Source: Bilabrum cf. latius
Taxonomy: Eukaryota > Bigyra: Bicosoecida > Bigyra > Bicosoecida
Assembly (NCBI GenBank): GCA_965178125.1
Contig: OZ237737.1
Location: 992,001 to 1,056,000, forward strand
Reading direction: 5' to 3'
DNA: 64,000 bases
This document shows, piece by piece, positions 11,919-26,900 of the stretch. The notes under the pieces are model-generated. The model made no database searches and was not told where the DNA came from. It was given only the letters and a program-made list of their open reading frames with translations. Each line of letters begins with the position of its first letter. Positions within the stretch are counted from its first letter, which is position 1. The position numbers and the translations under genes were made by a program.

Positions 11919-14900
11919 ATGGCAGGCCGTAGTGGCCGTAGTCGAATTCCTATGGCACCAGGAAGGAGTGCGAGATTAAATTGGATGGGATCAAGAGTCG
12001 CAGATGTCCTCGGAGACAAGGTGACGGGTGATGAAGCCGCTCAAGCTCTTAGCGAGGACGGCAGAGCAGCCGCACTTCTGGCTGCGCAGGATACCAGGCG
12101 GCCTATGAGCAAGTTATTTATATACTATCAGCCAGAGCAGTCGTCAACCGAGGAGGTGAGAGGGTTTGTCTCGCATGCCGTGTAGCGATACTGCTTGTTT
12201 TTGACCGTTTGCCGAATCTGCTGCTGCCTTTATGGAATCTGAGCATCGGTCTTGGCACGCCTATCCACACCCGTGCTTAATTTTGATGTGATCCCAAACA
12301 ACGCGCCCCTCTCTTGCCATGTGCGATGGAGTTCACGGGACTAGCGATCTGAACCACAAACCCCATTGCGCGCAGTCAAAAGCATCGTCGGATGACGCCC
12401 GACTGCTCATCACCGACGGACAAGACGAACCGCTCGTTGGAAAGGGTGTGTATTTCATCCGTGTGTGCGATCCCTCGAAGCAGATCAATACGGACAAGGT
12501 GAGTGACCTGCCGAGCACCCGACTTGAGTGACCGAGTATCCTTGTGCACCTGTGGTTGAACCTGGGTTCCTGCCTCTCATTTACCGTGTCCGATCGCTGT
12601 GCACCTTCCATTCTCACACAGGAATCGGATGGTGACCTCCTGTCTGGAGAGCTGGATGCCAGCTTGTTGGGTTTGCTGGAGGCTCAGCTCACTCGCGTGT
12701 ACGAGCCGATGCTGCGCGACAAGGCGGATTGGGGACTGGCGGATGACGAGGTGGCATCAACATTCCGTGAAGAGGTGGCAAAGTTTGCTGAAGACGTAGG
12801 CGAGGCTCGCCGGAGCATTGCCTCCGGCGTTCGACTGAAGCAGCCGAGAGACGACATTGATTGGGAGGCTGTTCGCCGCAATCCCCAGCGAGTCGCCAAG
12901 CGTGACCCAGAGCTCGTCCGAGAGTTAGAAACCTTGATGGAGTCGTGGTGCGACGACATCGCGGGACACTTGGAGGACGACAAGATGGCACGTGACGCGG
13001 TGCAAGACGAGCACGGGCCCCGCGGCATGATCGAGCTCTGGCGGGCACGGATGCAGGAGCTCACCTCCATCACGGAGCAGCTCAAGTCCAGGCCGTTCAT
13101 GGCGGTGACGTCGTTTATGACCGAGCTCGTGCAAACATCGGCCTCGTCCGCGGCGCAGGCGTCCTCGTCGGACCACGTGAGGAGTAGCGCATTCGAGCTG
13201 CTCCGCAGGTGGAAGGCTCTGGATGTCGCCATCACTGAGGCGGCCAACGAGGCCAAGGATAACGTTAAGTACCTAAACACGCTGGACAAGTTCATCGAGC
13301 CGCTGTACGCGCAGTCGCCCCCGCAGATCGTGGATGCACTGCCCGCACTGCTGAACTCGATCAAGATGGTGTACACGATCAGCAGGTACCTGTGCTCGGA
13401 CGGTAACAACCACAGGATGATCGATCTCCTGCAGCGGATCGTCGAAAAGATGATCAGGAGGTGCATCGTGCACGTGCTCTTGGCCGGAGAAGACGCTGCA
13501 GACCCCGCCACACCCGAAGAGATGGGTGCTGCAGAGGCAATGGCAGGCAAGGGTGGCGCTGCGTCAGGGGCTGGATCCTCTGAGAGTAAGACAGCAGGGG
13601 ACGGTGCCGGTGCAAGCGCCGCCGTGGAGGTCAAGTCCAGCTACGGGCTCATGTCAGAAGACGCCCTGCTGGACAGCAAGAGCGCTCAGTACGACCTGTG
13701 GTTCAAGCAGCCGCAGGCTCTCCTCCGTCGGCTGAGGCACACGCTCCGGCTCAACGACGCGTTTCAGACGTCTTACCGGCTCATCCGAGAAGCTCTCGAG
13801 GCGACTGATTCGTCCAGGAAGTTTGACTGGCCAGACCGCGTGGTGTTTGGCAGATTTGACCTCTTCTGCAGGCGAGCCATCAAGCTGATCGACCTGTTCA
13901 GCACGTGCGAGCAGATGCGGCTGCTCAAGGAGCACAAGATCGAGGGCATGGAGCCCATCACGGAGGCGTTCGATGCTTTGATCGATGAGATGAGGAGGAA
14001 GAACAAGTACGAGCTGCTGCGGTTCACCTCCAATGCCTTCGACAGGGACTTTGTCGAGTTTAACGTGCGCGTGACCGCGCTGGAGGGGCAGCTGCAGCGC
14101 TTTATCGATGAGTCTTTCAGGGATGCGGCCGATGTCATGTCCTCTTTGCAGCTACTGCGGAAATTTGAGGCCGTCCTGCAGCGAGAGTCGCTTCGCCGAG
14201 ACTTGGCATCGAAATTCAGCCTGATTTTCCAGACGTTCGGTGAAGAGCTTGAGATGGTGCGCGACCTGTACGACACCCACAGGCACAGCCCCCCGGTAGC
14301 AAGGAACGCGCCTCCAGTTGCGGGTAACATTGCTTGGGCGAGGCATCTCCTGCAAAGGATTGAAGCTCCCATGCGTGCCTTTGAGGCCAACCAGGCCGTG
14401 CTTGCCACGAAGCCAGCGAAGCGAATCGTCGGCCTCTACAACCGCGTGGCTCGTGTGCTGGTCAGCTACGAGTACCTCTGGTATCAGGCGTGGACTGAGA
14501 GCATCCCCAAGGCCAAGGCTGGTCTGCAGGCCACCCTGATCATCAGGCATCCTGCCGACAAGCGTCTGTACGTGAATCTGGACCAGCAGATCCTCCAGCT
14601 GATTCGCGAGGCAAAGGTCATGGATCGCATGGGCATTGAGGTACCGGAGAGCGCTCGGGTTGTGCTCTTGCAGGAGGCCAAGCTCAAGTCCTACTACAAC
14701 TCCTTGTCGCACGTGCTTCGAGAGTACGGGCGGATCACCAAGAGCGTGCCTCCTGTGTGCGCACCGCTCCTGCGTGGTGTGCTCCACGATTTCGAGCTGA
14801 AGCTGCGCCCGGGCATGGTGAGCCTGACCTGGACGTCCTTGAACATCGACTCGTACAAGGCGCACCTTTTGGCCGCCCTTCAGCGCCTGGAGGAGTTGGT

Positions 14901-17900
14901 AGCCTCCGTTGTTGACATTCTCAACAACCGTATCGAGAAGAACCTCAAGCTGATCGCGCTGGCCAAGATGGTTTCGCTGCCCGACGACGACGTAGTTACC
15001 ACGGACGAATTCGTGTCTACGCAGCACGAGACCGCGCGGGAGCAGGCCGAGTTCCTGCGTGGGAAAAATCTGGAGGTAGAGAGTGCTGTGGAGGATCTGT
15101 GCAACCTGGTGCTAAGCTTCCCGCTGGATCCGCACGTCAAGGGCCCCCAGCCGGTAGACGCCGAGAGACTGCGCCTTCACTACTCCCACTTCCTCTACAG
15201 CGCCTTGCTCAACGCGTGCAAGCAGAGCCTGAACGCTCTCAAGAAGAGGGTGGCAGCTCGCGTAGCCCGTGCCAAGACGCACGAGGAAATCGTGAAGCGG
15301 GCCGAGCTGCCGTTCGAGACCGTTGGCGGCCCGGGCACCCCTGCACCGGAGGAGGGCTTCCTGGTGGCAGCAGACAGGGCCCGCAGCTTTGCCGCCAGGC
15401 GAGCTGCCGCCATGGGCGAGGACGATGACGAAGAAAAGGCCAAGAAGAAGAAGGAGAAGGCCAAGCGCAAGCAGAAACAGGCGGCTCAAGGCGGACAGGG
15501 CCTGCCCCGCGAAGCCGCGGCCGCCGCTGCGGTGGCAGCTCTCACGGGAGCTGCCGTGGAGGGCAGCGAGATGGACGACGCACAGGACGGTGCGGCCGGC
15601 GAAGGCGACGGCGAGGTGTTCTAGCAGGGCGCTCCGTTCTTCGAGATCGAGGTGGAGCTGGCGGCCCCTGATGTCCGCCTGAGCCCCAGCCTAGAGTCCG
15701 TGCAGCAGGCCATCAACCGGTGTGCCGTGGCCGTGCTGGGTAGCTCTAAGCGGCTGCGTGACTGGGGCAACTACCCGTCGTCGCAGGTGGCAGCTGAAGA
15801 GGCGGCCAAGCGGGCTGCAGGAGAGGACGATGACGGGATGGGCGTGGCTCTGCCAGGCTCTTCCATTGTCCGAGGACTGTTTGGCACTGTGGGCGGCACC
15901 GCAGTTGAGCGCGGGGAGGTCCTGCCCACCAACGCTGATGGCACCGGCACTGGCGGTCGGACGTTCTACGATCGCATCTCCAGCGATCTGGAGGTGGTCC
16001 GGGTGGTGTTGCTGCTGACTGGGTCTGTACAGTCTCTCCGCGACCAGGTGGATGCATACCTCAGCACATTCCGCCGGTTCAGCTGGATGTGGGAGCGCGA
16101 CATCGACCAGACCTTCAAGGAGTTTGCGTCGACGAAGCCCAACACGAGCGAGTACGAGTAGGAGCTGGGTCGCTTCCTCGCCATCGAAGCCGAGATTGAC
16201 GCTCTGCAGTCAGACTTTAGCATCGGCGCCCTGTCTCTGTCCACACGGCACCTCAAGACGCAGCTGAAGGAGCTGGCCGGACAGTGGCGCAGCAAGTTCT
16301 CGGAGAACCTCCACAGGCAGGCTCGCAAGGGGCTCGAGGATCTGACCGAGTACATCCGCAAGGCCAACCAGCGCCTGTCTAGGAACACAGACACGCTCCC
16401 TGCCCTAGCCGAGTGCATGCAGACTCTAAGGGACGTGCGCACCATGGAGGCCAACATCGATGCGGAGACTGCCCCGGTGCTTGACATGTATGCCATGCTG
16501 GAGAGGTACCACGCCTCGAGCTTTATGGACAAGGACGAGCTGGACCAGCAGACGCGCCTCATGCCCGAGTGGAAGAAGCTCGTGGAGCTGGCCGACACAA
16601 AGACCGCCGAGGTGCAGGAGGGCCAGAGCAGGCACCGCGTGAAGCTGTTGCACGATGTGCGCGCCATGCGCGAAGACGTGCGGGCCTTCAGGCAGGGCTT
16701 CCTGCAGAAGGGTCCCATGCGGGACGACGTGTCGCCGGACGAGGCCCTTGATCTTCTGCGTCGCTACAGCGACGAGTTTGAGATCATCTGGACGAAGAAG
16801 GAGCTGTACCAATCCGGCGAGAGGCTGTTTGCCTTGCCCGTGACTGAGTACCCCGAGCTCGATCGCACGAAGAAAGAGCTGAGCCTGCTGAACAAGCTCT
16901 ACGGTCTGTACCGTGACGTCAAGGCCAAGAAGGAGGAGTGGTCCACTATTCTGTGGTCTGATGTGGTGCAGCAGGTTGAGCAGATGGCCGCTGACATGCA
17001 GAACTTCGCGGATCGCGTTCGCAAGCTGCCTGGCAAGCTGCGGACGTGGGCTGCCTACGGTGTGCTGGAGAAGGACATCCTTGATTATCAGGGCGTCCTG
17101 CCCTTGCTCACAGAGCTGTCAAAGCCCTGCATGCGCGAGCGCCACTGGAAGGAGATCGAGGAGCTCACAGGAGGCGAGGAGCTGCCCGTGAATGACTCGA
17201 ACTTCACCTTGCAGCAGCTGATGTCTCGCGATCTGGCAAAGTACCAGGAGGACCTGGAGGAGATCTGCGACGCCGCCGCGCGCCAGGAGGTCATCGAGCA
17301 GAAGCTCCATGAGATTGAGGACCGCTGGGCAGAGTATGAACTTCTGTTCAAGCCGTACAAGGAAACTGGCATCCCCATTCTGGCTGGCGTGGCGGTCGTC
17401 ACTGAGGAGCTGGAGGAGGACCAAGGCAACCTACAGACCGTCCTCACGGCCCGGCACATCGGACCTTTCGCTGAGTGGGCCAACTCGCTGCTGAAGCAGC
17501 TGTCTGACACTTCTGACACGCTTGATCTGTGGACCAAGGTGCTCAAGCAGTTCGTCAGTTTGGAGCCCGTGTTCATGAAGGGCGACATCGCGAGGCAGCT
17601 CCCGAAGACTGCCGGCCGCTTCCAGAAGCTCTACAAGGAGATCTCGAGGATGCAGGCAAATGCAGCCGACACTGGCAAGGTTGTGAAAGCTTGTGAGAAC
17701 GAGGCGTTGCGCGCCGCGCTGCCTGTCATGTACCAGGAGCTGGAGGGCTGCAGCAAGAAGCTTGGGCAGTACCTCGAGCAGAAGCGAGCCAAGTTCCCCC
17801 GGTTCTACTTCGTGTCGGACCCAGTCCTCCTGCAGATTCTGTCTCAGGGCAGCGACCCTCACGCGGTGCAGCCTTTCTTCGAGAAGGTCTTCGATGCCGT

Positions 17901-20900
17901 GTCGCACGTCGTGTTCGACAAGAAGGACAGGACGCTGGTCACACAGATTGTGAACGTGCTCAAGGGCAGCCCCGAGGAAATCGACCTCCGGAGGCCGGTC
18001 AAAGCACAGGGCAACATCGAGGACTGGCTGACTCTTCTCCTTGAGGAGATGCAGAAGACGCTCAAGGAGATGTGCGAGGAGTGCGCCAATGATATCGCAG
18101 ATGTTGGCGATGACATTCCGCGCCTGAGGGGCTTCGTCGACAACGCGTGCGGGCAGTACTCCTTGCTCGGTTTGTAGCTCAAGTGGACCACCGACATGGA
18201 GAAGGGCCTCTCTGCCGGTCGCGGCAACCGCGCCACTCCTAGCGGGATGAAAGAGTCTCTGGAGAAGACCATTGCTGTGCGCGAAGAGCTGACCAAGTGG
18301 TGCAGACAGCCACTCGGGACGGTGGCCAACCGCAAGAAGATCGAGACTTTGGTCACCATTCAGGTGCATTAGGTCCAGGTGGCCAACGAGCTGCGGCAGC
18401 TGGCCATCGAGCAGTCCAAGAAGGGTGGGTCAGGTGCCGGACCCCTGAGCACCGGTAGCTTCGACTGGACTAAGCAAGTTCGGTTCTACTGGCGCCCTGA
18501 CGGCCAGGACCGCGTATCGCTGGATGGTCAGCTCGTAGTAGGCTGCACGGACTACCAGACAAACTACTCCTTCGAGTACCTCGGCATCAAGGAGCGCCTG
18601 GTGATCACCCCGCTAACCGACAGGTGCTATATCACGCTGTCTCAGGCGCTCCGAATGAAGTTCGGCGGTGCACCCGCTGGCCCTGCAGGAACCGGAAAGA
18701 CCGAGACTGTGAAGGACTTCGGCCGAACCCTGGGTCTCTACGTTGTGGTAACCAACTGCTCGAGTGAGATGAGCTACAGGGATTGTGCCAAGATTTTCAA
18801 GGGGTTGTCCATGGCTGGTCTTTGGGGCTGCTTCGACGAGTTTAATCGCATCCTTCTGCCAGTGCTGTCGGTGGTCGCACAGCAGCTCTTCGTGCTGCAG
18901 GCCGCTGCCCGTTCCAACCACGAGACCTTCCAGTTCCCCGGTGATCCGCAAGTCATCCCGCTTAACCCGCAAGTAGGCTACTTCATTACAATGAACCCTG
19001 GTTACGCTGGGAGGCAGGAGCTCCCTGAAAACCTCAAGGCACTCTTCCGCGGCGTGGCCATGATGGTGCCCGACCGGCGAATCATCATCGAGGTGAAGCT
19101 CGTATCCGTAGGATACTCGAAGTCGCTGGAGCTTTCCCAGAAGTTCTTCGCTTGCTACAGGCTGTGTGAGGAGCAGCTCAGTCAGCAGAAGCACTACGAT
19201 TTCGGGCTCAGGAACATTCTGTCCGTGTTGCGCACAGCAGGTGCCACCCTTCGCGAGAACCCGCACAAGGGCGAGGCTGAGCTCCTGTACCGGACTCTGC
19301 GCGACATGAACCTCTCCAAGATGGTTAAGGATGATGTGCCGCTGTTTACACAGATGCTTGATGATCTTTTCGTCGGAATTGACAGACCGGAGACGGCCAG
19401 TTACCCCGACGTGGAGCGGGAGATCCAGTTCAAAGCCTGCGAGATGGGCCTGGTGATGCACAAGCCCTGGGCCAGGAAAGTCGTGCAGCTGTACGAGACA
19501 TCGATTGTCAGGCATGGCATCATGCTGTCTGGTCCAACGGGTGGTGGTAAGACGATGATCATTGAAGTGCTCCGCGGCGCGCTTCAACGTAAGGAAGACA
19601 AGAAGCACGTGGTCGTTCGCCTGAATCCCAAGGCCGTGAAGGCAGTAGAGCTGTATGGATAGACGTCCCCCGCAACGGGAGAGTGGGAAGTCGGTATTTT
19701 CTCCAGCATCTGGGAGAAGTACAACCAGCGCGAGTTGCCGCAGATTACGTGGATCACATGCGACGGACCTGTGGACACCATCTGGATTGAGAGTCTGAAC
19801 ACCGTGCTAGACGACAACCGGCTGCTGACGCTAGCCTCGGGTGACCGGTTCCCCATGACGGACAACGTGCTGCTGCTGTTCGAGAACCAGGACCTGCGAA
19901 ACGCCAGTCCCGCCACGGTGTCCCGCGCTGGTATCGTCTTCGTCTCTGCCGAGGACCTGGACTATCACCCCGTGGTGGAATCGTGGGTGCGCAAGCAGCC
20001 TGCCGAGTACCGAGCCTTGCTGCGCCACCTTATTGCGAAGCACGTGGGTGCCCGTAACCCCGGCAACGATCACAAGTCAGAGCCTGGCGAGACGTTCGAA
20101 TTCCGAAGGCAGTTCTGCTCGGAGCGCATCGGGACCTCTCGCGTTGGTGCTGTAAACGGCATGCTATCTCTCATCGACGCTATTTTGAAGGAGGCCACTG
20201 AGACCGGGGCTCTGCCTGGTGTTGGGGGCGATGCGGCGGCGATTGCGAAGCAAAACGGCGACCCGATTGACATCATCAGCGCAGGCGGTGGGGTATACAC
20301 TGGTGAGGGCAGCGGACACCGCAACGAGGCAGACACTGACAAGCTCAGGAAGCTGACCGACAGCATGCCCGAGACGGCCATTCCTCTAGACGACCCCTTC
20401 GAGAAGCCCAGCGACTTCATGACCGGGGCAAACGGTGAGGTCGGCAAGGTGGGAGTGTCGCAAGAGTTCTACGAGGCCATGGAGCGCATCGTGCTCTACA
20501 GCGCTGCGTGGAGTATCGGTGCTGTGCTTGAGCCCGAGGACCGCGCCAGGTTTGATGCGCTGCTGAGGAACAAATCGCCCTCCAACATGCCTGATGCTGG
20601 TGAGGACGGTGGCGTGGAGGAGGGCCACGATGAGGGCGATGTGCCGTCAACCCGCGGCCTCACCGTATTCGAATACGACCTCGACTCGAAGACGGCTGGA
20701 GGCGGCTTGCAGTGGGTCAAGGTACGCCCGCAGGTGTGGGAGTATCCTTCCGCTCAGGATCCTCTTGATTTCAGCAACCTGCTGGTGCCCACCATGGACT
20801 CAACGCGAGCAAGCCGATTGCTCAGCCTGGTCCACGGGAGCCTGCAGCGGCCGACGCTGCTGGTGGGAGGCCCCGGTACTGCCAAGACCTGCTCGGTGCA

Positions 20901-23900
20901 GATGTACGTGCAGAGCCAGTTCGACCCGAACGCGCATATCCTGAAGAAGATCAACTGCTCCAGCGCCACAACGCCGGCCATGCTGCAGCAGCAATTCGAG
21001 TCCGGACTCGAGAAGCACGGTGGCAAGAGCTTCCGGCCCCCAGGCGGCAAGCGCATGACCGTATTCATCGATGACGTGTCTATGCCGGAGATCAATGAGT
21101 GGGGAGACCAGCCCACCAACGAGCTCACAAGGCAGACGCTCGAGGACCACGGCTTCTACTTCCTGGAGAAGGAGCGCCGTGGCGAGATGCGCTTGCTAGA
21201 GGGAATGGCGTTCATCGGTGCGATGATCCACCCCGGCGGCGGCCGCAATGACCTGCCTGCTCGTGTGAAGCGGCATTTCTACATCTTCAACATGGTGCTG
21301 CCGGACCAGCAGTCGCTGGATGATATGTATGGCCAGATGGTACGCGGCCGGTTCACATCGGCTGCTGGCTTCGACGCTCGCGCCCTCGAGACTGCCTCGC
21401 GCCTTACGACCGCCACCATCGACCTTTGGCGTGGCGTCAAGGCCAAGATGCTGCCAACCCCCGCCAAGTTCCATTATGTCTTCAATATCCGCGACCTGTC
21501 ACGCGTGTTCCAAGGGATCCTTCTGACCCCCTACGACGTGCTCTTGAGCGGTGGACAGCAGATGAAGGGCGCATCTCCAGCGACCACCATTGTGCGGCTC
21601 TGGCGACACGAGTGCTCTCGCGTGTTTGCCGACAAGCTTGTTGCCAAGCATGAGAAGTACTGGGTCTCACAAGCCATCGATCGGGTTACGGAAGCGCAGT
21701 TTGGCGCCGCTCTGCTGGAGGAGGCCAAGGACGAGGAGAGTCTCTGGGCGAACTTCTTCCGCGACGACGTCTACGATGAGGACGAGGTGCTCATCGAGGA
21801 GGCACCCAGGATGTACGAGGCTGGTGGGACACTGGAGTCCATCCGGGCTCGTGCCGAGCACTTCATGAACGAGCACAACCGGGAGCATCCGTCTAACCAG
21901 CTGAATCTGGTGCTGTTCGACGACGCCCTCAAGCACCTGCTGCGGATCAGCAGGATCTTGCAGACTCCCCGCGGGTCTGCCCTGCTTGTTGGTGTTGGTG
22001 GAAGCGGCAAGCAATCTCTCACGAGACTTGCTGCTTTCATCAACCGCAGCGAGCTCAGGCAGATCACCCTCATCAAGAACTACGGCGTGAAGGATTTCAA
22101 GGAGGACCTCAGGATCCTGTACGACCTGGCAGGTCACCAGCGCAAGGACGTTACCTTCCTCCTCACGGACGCAGAGATCAAGGATGAGGCATTCCTCGAG
22201 TTCGTGAACATCGCTTTGCTGACCGGTGATATTCCTGCCCTGTTCGCAAAGGACGAGATGATGGCCATCACGGCCGACCTGAGCCAAGCCTTCTCAAAGG
22301 CGTACCCGGGACTGTCCCCTACGGCGGATGCCCTCAAGTCATACTTCATCCAGCTCGTGCGCGACAACCTTCACGTTGTTCTCTGCATGAGTCCGGTTAA
22401 CCCGAAGTTCCCGGAGCGGGCGCGAAAGTTCCCTGGCCTGGTCAGCAGCACCACCATCGATTGGTTCCTGCCCTGGCCCGAAGACGCCCTCCGCAGCGTG
22501 AGCAGGGGCTACCTTGAGGACTTTGAGGTGGAGGTGGACGACCCCGCCGTCAAGGACGAGCTGGTTACCCACGTGGCCCGAGTGCACCAGATGGTCGTGA
22601 AGACTTGCGATCTGTACTGGACCTCGATGCGCAGGCGCGTGTATCAGACCCCCAAGAGTTTCCTCAGTTTCCTGCAGAACTACAAGGACACGTACGTGCT
22701 GAAGCTGGACGAGATCAAGGAGAAGGAAAGCAGGGTAAACCTGGGTCTCAGCAAGCTGATTCACGGTGCCGAAGACGTGGCCACTCTAAAGGAGGTGGTG
22801 AAGAAGGAAAAGGTCAAGGTCGCAAACGCGGAGCGCGAAGTGACCGAGATGCTGGGCTCGCTGGAGGTGTCTTCGGCCGAGGCCGAGAAGGAGGCAGCAG
22901 TCGTGAGCAAGATCAAGGCAGACAGCGAGCACGAGGCGCAGCGCATCCGTGCAGATGAAGAGCAGTGCCAGTCAGATCTGGCGGCTGCGCAGCCCTTCCT
23001 CGACCAGGCCGTGTCGGCTGCCGAGAGCATCAAGCCCAAGGACATCACCGAGATCAAGGCCATGAAGAAGCCCTCCGACATCATCCGCGTGGTGCTTGAC
23101 ACGGTGCTCATCTACCTCAAGCTGCCCATCGACCCCGTGCAGCCAGCCACTCTCAAGATTTCCAAGAAGGATGTCGCCTTCATCCTGCCGTCTTTCGCAC
23201 TCTCCGTGAGCAAGCTGCTGTCGGACGAGGGCTTCCGCGGCAAGCTGACCAACTTCGACAGGAACAACATGTTGGAGGAGACGATCGAGCTGGTGGGGCC
23301 CTACCTGGACTTCCAGTACTTCACCGCGGAAATCGCGGGCAAGGCCTCCAACGCTTGCGAGGGACTTGCCGTGTGGTCGACCGCCATGCGGAGCTTCCAC
23401 CGAGCCAGCAAGATCGTGAAGCCTCGTTTGGAGGCCCTCCAGATCGCCCAGGAGAAGCTCAAGGCCGCCCTTGCTGCGCTTAAGGAGGCTGAGGACCGCT
23501 TCAAGGCCTGTGAAGACCGCCTCGCTGAGCTCAAGGCCAAGTACGACGGAGCCATGGCGGACAAGACCAAGCTGGAGGAGGGTGCCGCGGCTCTCGAGTC
23601 CAAGATGATCAAGGCCGACAAGCTGATCGGCGGGCTGCGCGTGGAGAGGAAGCGCTGGCAGCAGGACTCGTCCAAGTTCGCGGAGCGCAAGCGCAGGCTG
23701 ATCGGCGACTGCGCCGCTGCTTGCATGTTCGTGAGCTACTGCGGTCCATTTAATGCCGAGTTCCGCCGGCTGCTGATCCGCGACAGATGCATCCGCGACT
23801 GCCGGAAGCGCGGTATCCCGGTGTCACCGGACATCGATGTGATCACGTTCCTGGTTGATGAGGCGACCGTGGGCGAGTGGAACCTGCAGGGGCTGCCTCA

Positions 23901-26900
23901 GGACCCGCTGTCGAAGGAGAACGGCATCCTTGTGACTCGATCGTCGCGCAGACCCCTACTTATCGACCCGCAGGGACAGGCCCTGGTGTGGATCAAGAAC
24001 AGGGAGGAGAAGAACCTGCCCAGGCACGGTACCACCACTCTCACTCACAAGGACCTGAAGGACCAGCTTACGCTTGCCCTGGAGGAGGGTCTTTCTCTGA
24101 TTCTCACTGCTGTCGAAGAGGAGCTCGACCCCATCTTCGACCCCATCCTGGAGAACCGGTTCATCAAGAAGGGACGCAAGACCATGGTGGAGGTGCAGGG
24201 CAAGCTCACGGAGATGCGGGACGATTTCAAGCTCTTCTTCATCACCAGGCTACCCAACCCGCACTTCAGCCCCGAGCTGCAGGCAAAGACCACTGTGGTG
24301 GACTTCACTGTGACCATGCAAGGTCTCGAAGACCAGCTGCTGGGCCGCGTGATCGGCAAGGAACAGCGGGCGCTCGAGGAGCTGTTGCAGGAAGTGCTGG
24401 CTGACGTGAACGAGAACACGAGGTCTCTGCAAGACCTGAACGACCAGCTGCTGACTCGCCTTACCCAAAATGAAGGCAATCTCCTGGATGACGAAAACCT
24501 GCTCAACGTGCTCAACTCCACGAAGTAGAAGGCGGAGGGCGTACAGGAGCAGCTCAGCAAGGCCTCCGAGACTCGTCGCAACATCGACCAGCAGCGCGAG
24601 GTGTATCGGCCCGTGGCCACTCGCGGCTCAGTGCTGTACTTCAGCATTGTGGCCATGTCGGAGGTGAACCCCATGTACCAGACATCTCTGGCGCAGTTCG
24701 TAGTGCTTTTCATGCAGTCGATGGACAAGGCGGATCGCGCCAAGCTTGCCTCCAAGAGGGTGGGCAACATCATCGAAACGATGACGTACATGGTGTACAG
24801 GTACATCAACCGCGGCCTGTTCGAGCAGCACAAGCTGCTGTTTGTATTCACCGTGGCCCTCAAGATCCTCGTGCGGGCGAGGAAGCTCTCCCAGGAGGAC
24901 ATTGCCCTTTTCCTACGTGGCGGTGCCGCCCTCGATATGCAGACCGTGTCTAGGCGAATGCCCTCGTGGATCAAGGACCCCAGCCACTGGCTGAATGCGG
25001 TCGCCCTGGCCGAGGGCTCTGCTCAGTCGAGCGGATTCTTCCGCGCTTTAATCGACTACGTCTATCGCAATGAGGCCTCGTGGCAGCTGTGGTACGAGTC
25101 GGAGGCGCCTGAGAGCGATGCCCCGACCCAGCAGGCACCTCCGCCAGGCGCTGCTGCCGGTGGTGCCGCTGGCGGGGGTCGCCGGGGCCGAGGTGGTGGC
25201 GCCGCAGCTGCCTAGGCCGCAGCCTCTGCCATGGTATCAAGCAACCGTATCCCCGACTACGAGGACTAGATCCGGGAAAACACTGACATGGGTAGCTTCC
25301 TGAGGATGGTGCTCGTGCGTTCGCTGCGTCCCGACCGCACGATGTTGGCCGTTCGCCGCTTCGTCCGCGACACCAAGGAGCTGGGCGAAAAGTATGTCGA
25401 GCCCGTCACAGACACGATCGAGCAGATCTACACGTCTATGGACAACCAGGCTCCTGTCATCTTCCTGCTGTCGGAGGGTGCCGACCCAACCGAGAGCATC
25501 AAGCAGCTGGCCCACCGCAAGAAGAACACGATCGAGGCCATCTCGCTGGGCCAGGGTCAGGAGCCTGTGGCACAGCGCGCGCTGCAAGCCGCAGTGGTCA
25601 ACGGCACCTGGGTACTCCTGCAGAACTGCGAGCTCGGGCTGGGCCTCATGGACACCCTCGAGGAGTGGATCCTCAGCGTGCGGGAGTCTGCCCACGAGGA
25701 CTTCAGGTTCTTCATCACCGCTCAGCCCGACCCCAAGTTCCCGCTGGGTCTGCTGCAGCTGTCCATCAAGGTCACGAACATGCCCCCCACTGGCCTGCGC
25801 GCTGGTCTGCTCCGTTCGTTCACTGTTACGGTGGACCAAGATAGGCTCGAGCGGATCGACGGCAACGAGTGGCCGAGGTTGCTGATGGCTCTGTGCTTCC
25901 TCCATTCGATTGTGCAAGAGCGAAGGAAGTTCGGCGCGCTGGGCTGGTGCAAGCCCTACGAGTACAACTCGGGCGACCTGGATGCGTCCATCCGGTTCCT
26001 GGAGAGGCACATGTACGCCTCTACGCAGCTCCAGTGGCCCGAGATCCAGTACCAGGTGGCCGAGGTGCAGTACGGTGGCAAGATCACGGACGACATGGAT
26101 CGGAGGCTGTTCAACACCTTCACGCGCGGATGGATTGACAAGAAGACGCTCGAGTCGGGCTTCACCTTCTCCCCTGCCAACCCGATCCAGCCTATTCTGG
26201 ATGCGAATGGGCAGCCGTTCCGCCCCTCTGCCGTGCTGGAGAAGGACGTGGAGGGCTACAGGAAATACGCCCAGGCATTCCCCGACATCGACTCTCCGGA
26301 GCTCTTCGGCCTGCACCCCAACGCCGATCTGACGTTCCGAAACAAGGAGTCGCGCGAGTTCTTGGGGTCGATGGCTCTGACCCAGCCCAGGCAGGTGGGC
26401 GGTGACGACGCCGCTGCGCAGGCTGACGACGACGAAGGAGACGCCCCTGAGGATGACGGCACACAGGGACCGCAGCTCTCCGCGTTTGAGAAGAGGGTGC
26501 AGCAGGAGTCAAAGACGCAGTTGCAGCGGCTGCCTCCTTCGTACGACCTCGAGGACGTCCGCCTGCGGCTGTCAGGCGGCGCCCGCGGGCCGACTCCCTT
26601 GCAGACGTTCCTGCGCCAGGAGATCGAAATGTTCAACAAAGTGATCGTGAGGGTGCGCGACACTCTGCAGAACGTCCTGGCGGCCATCAAGGGCGAGGTC
26701 GTGCTTACTACTGAGCTACAGCAAGCGATGGACGCGATCTTCAACGCCGCGGTGCCTCGATCGTGGCTGTACACGCCGGGTGGGGACGAGTTCTCGTGGC
26801 TGCTGTCCAAGCTTGGCGGGTGGATGGGCTCGCTCGTCGACCGCGACAACCAGCTGCGGACGTGGCTCATGGATAAAGAGCCTGCTGCCTACTGGCTCAC

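Noticed and set aside
17431-18369. Long antisense ORF (312 codons) opposite dynein
   Set aside because: Shadow of the dynein frame with composition typical of antisense translation.
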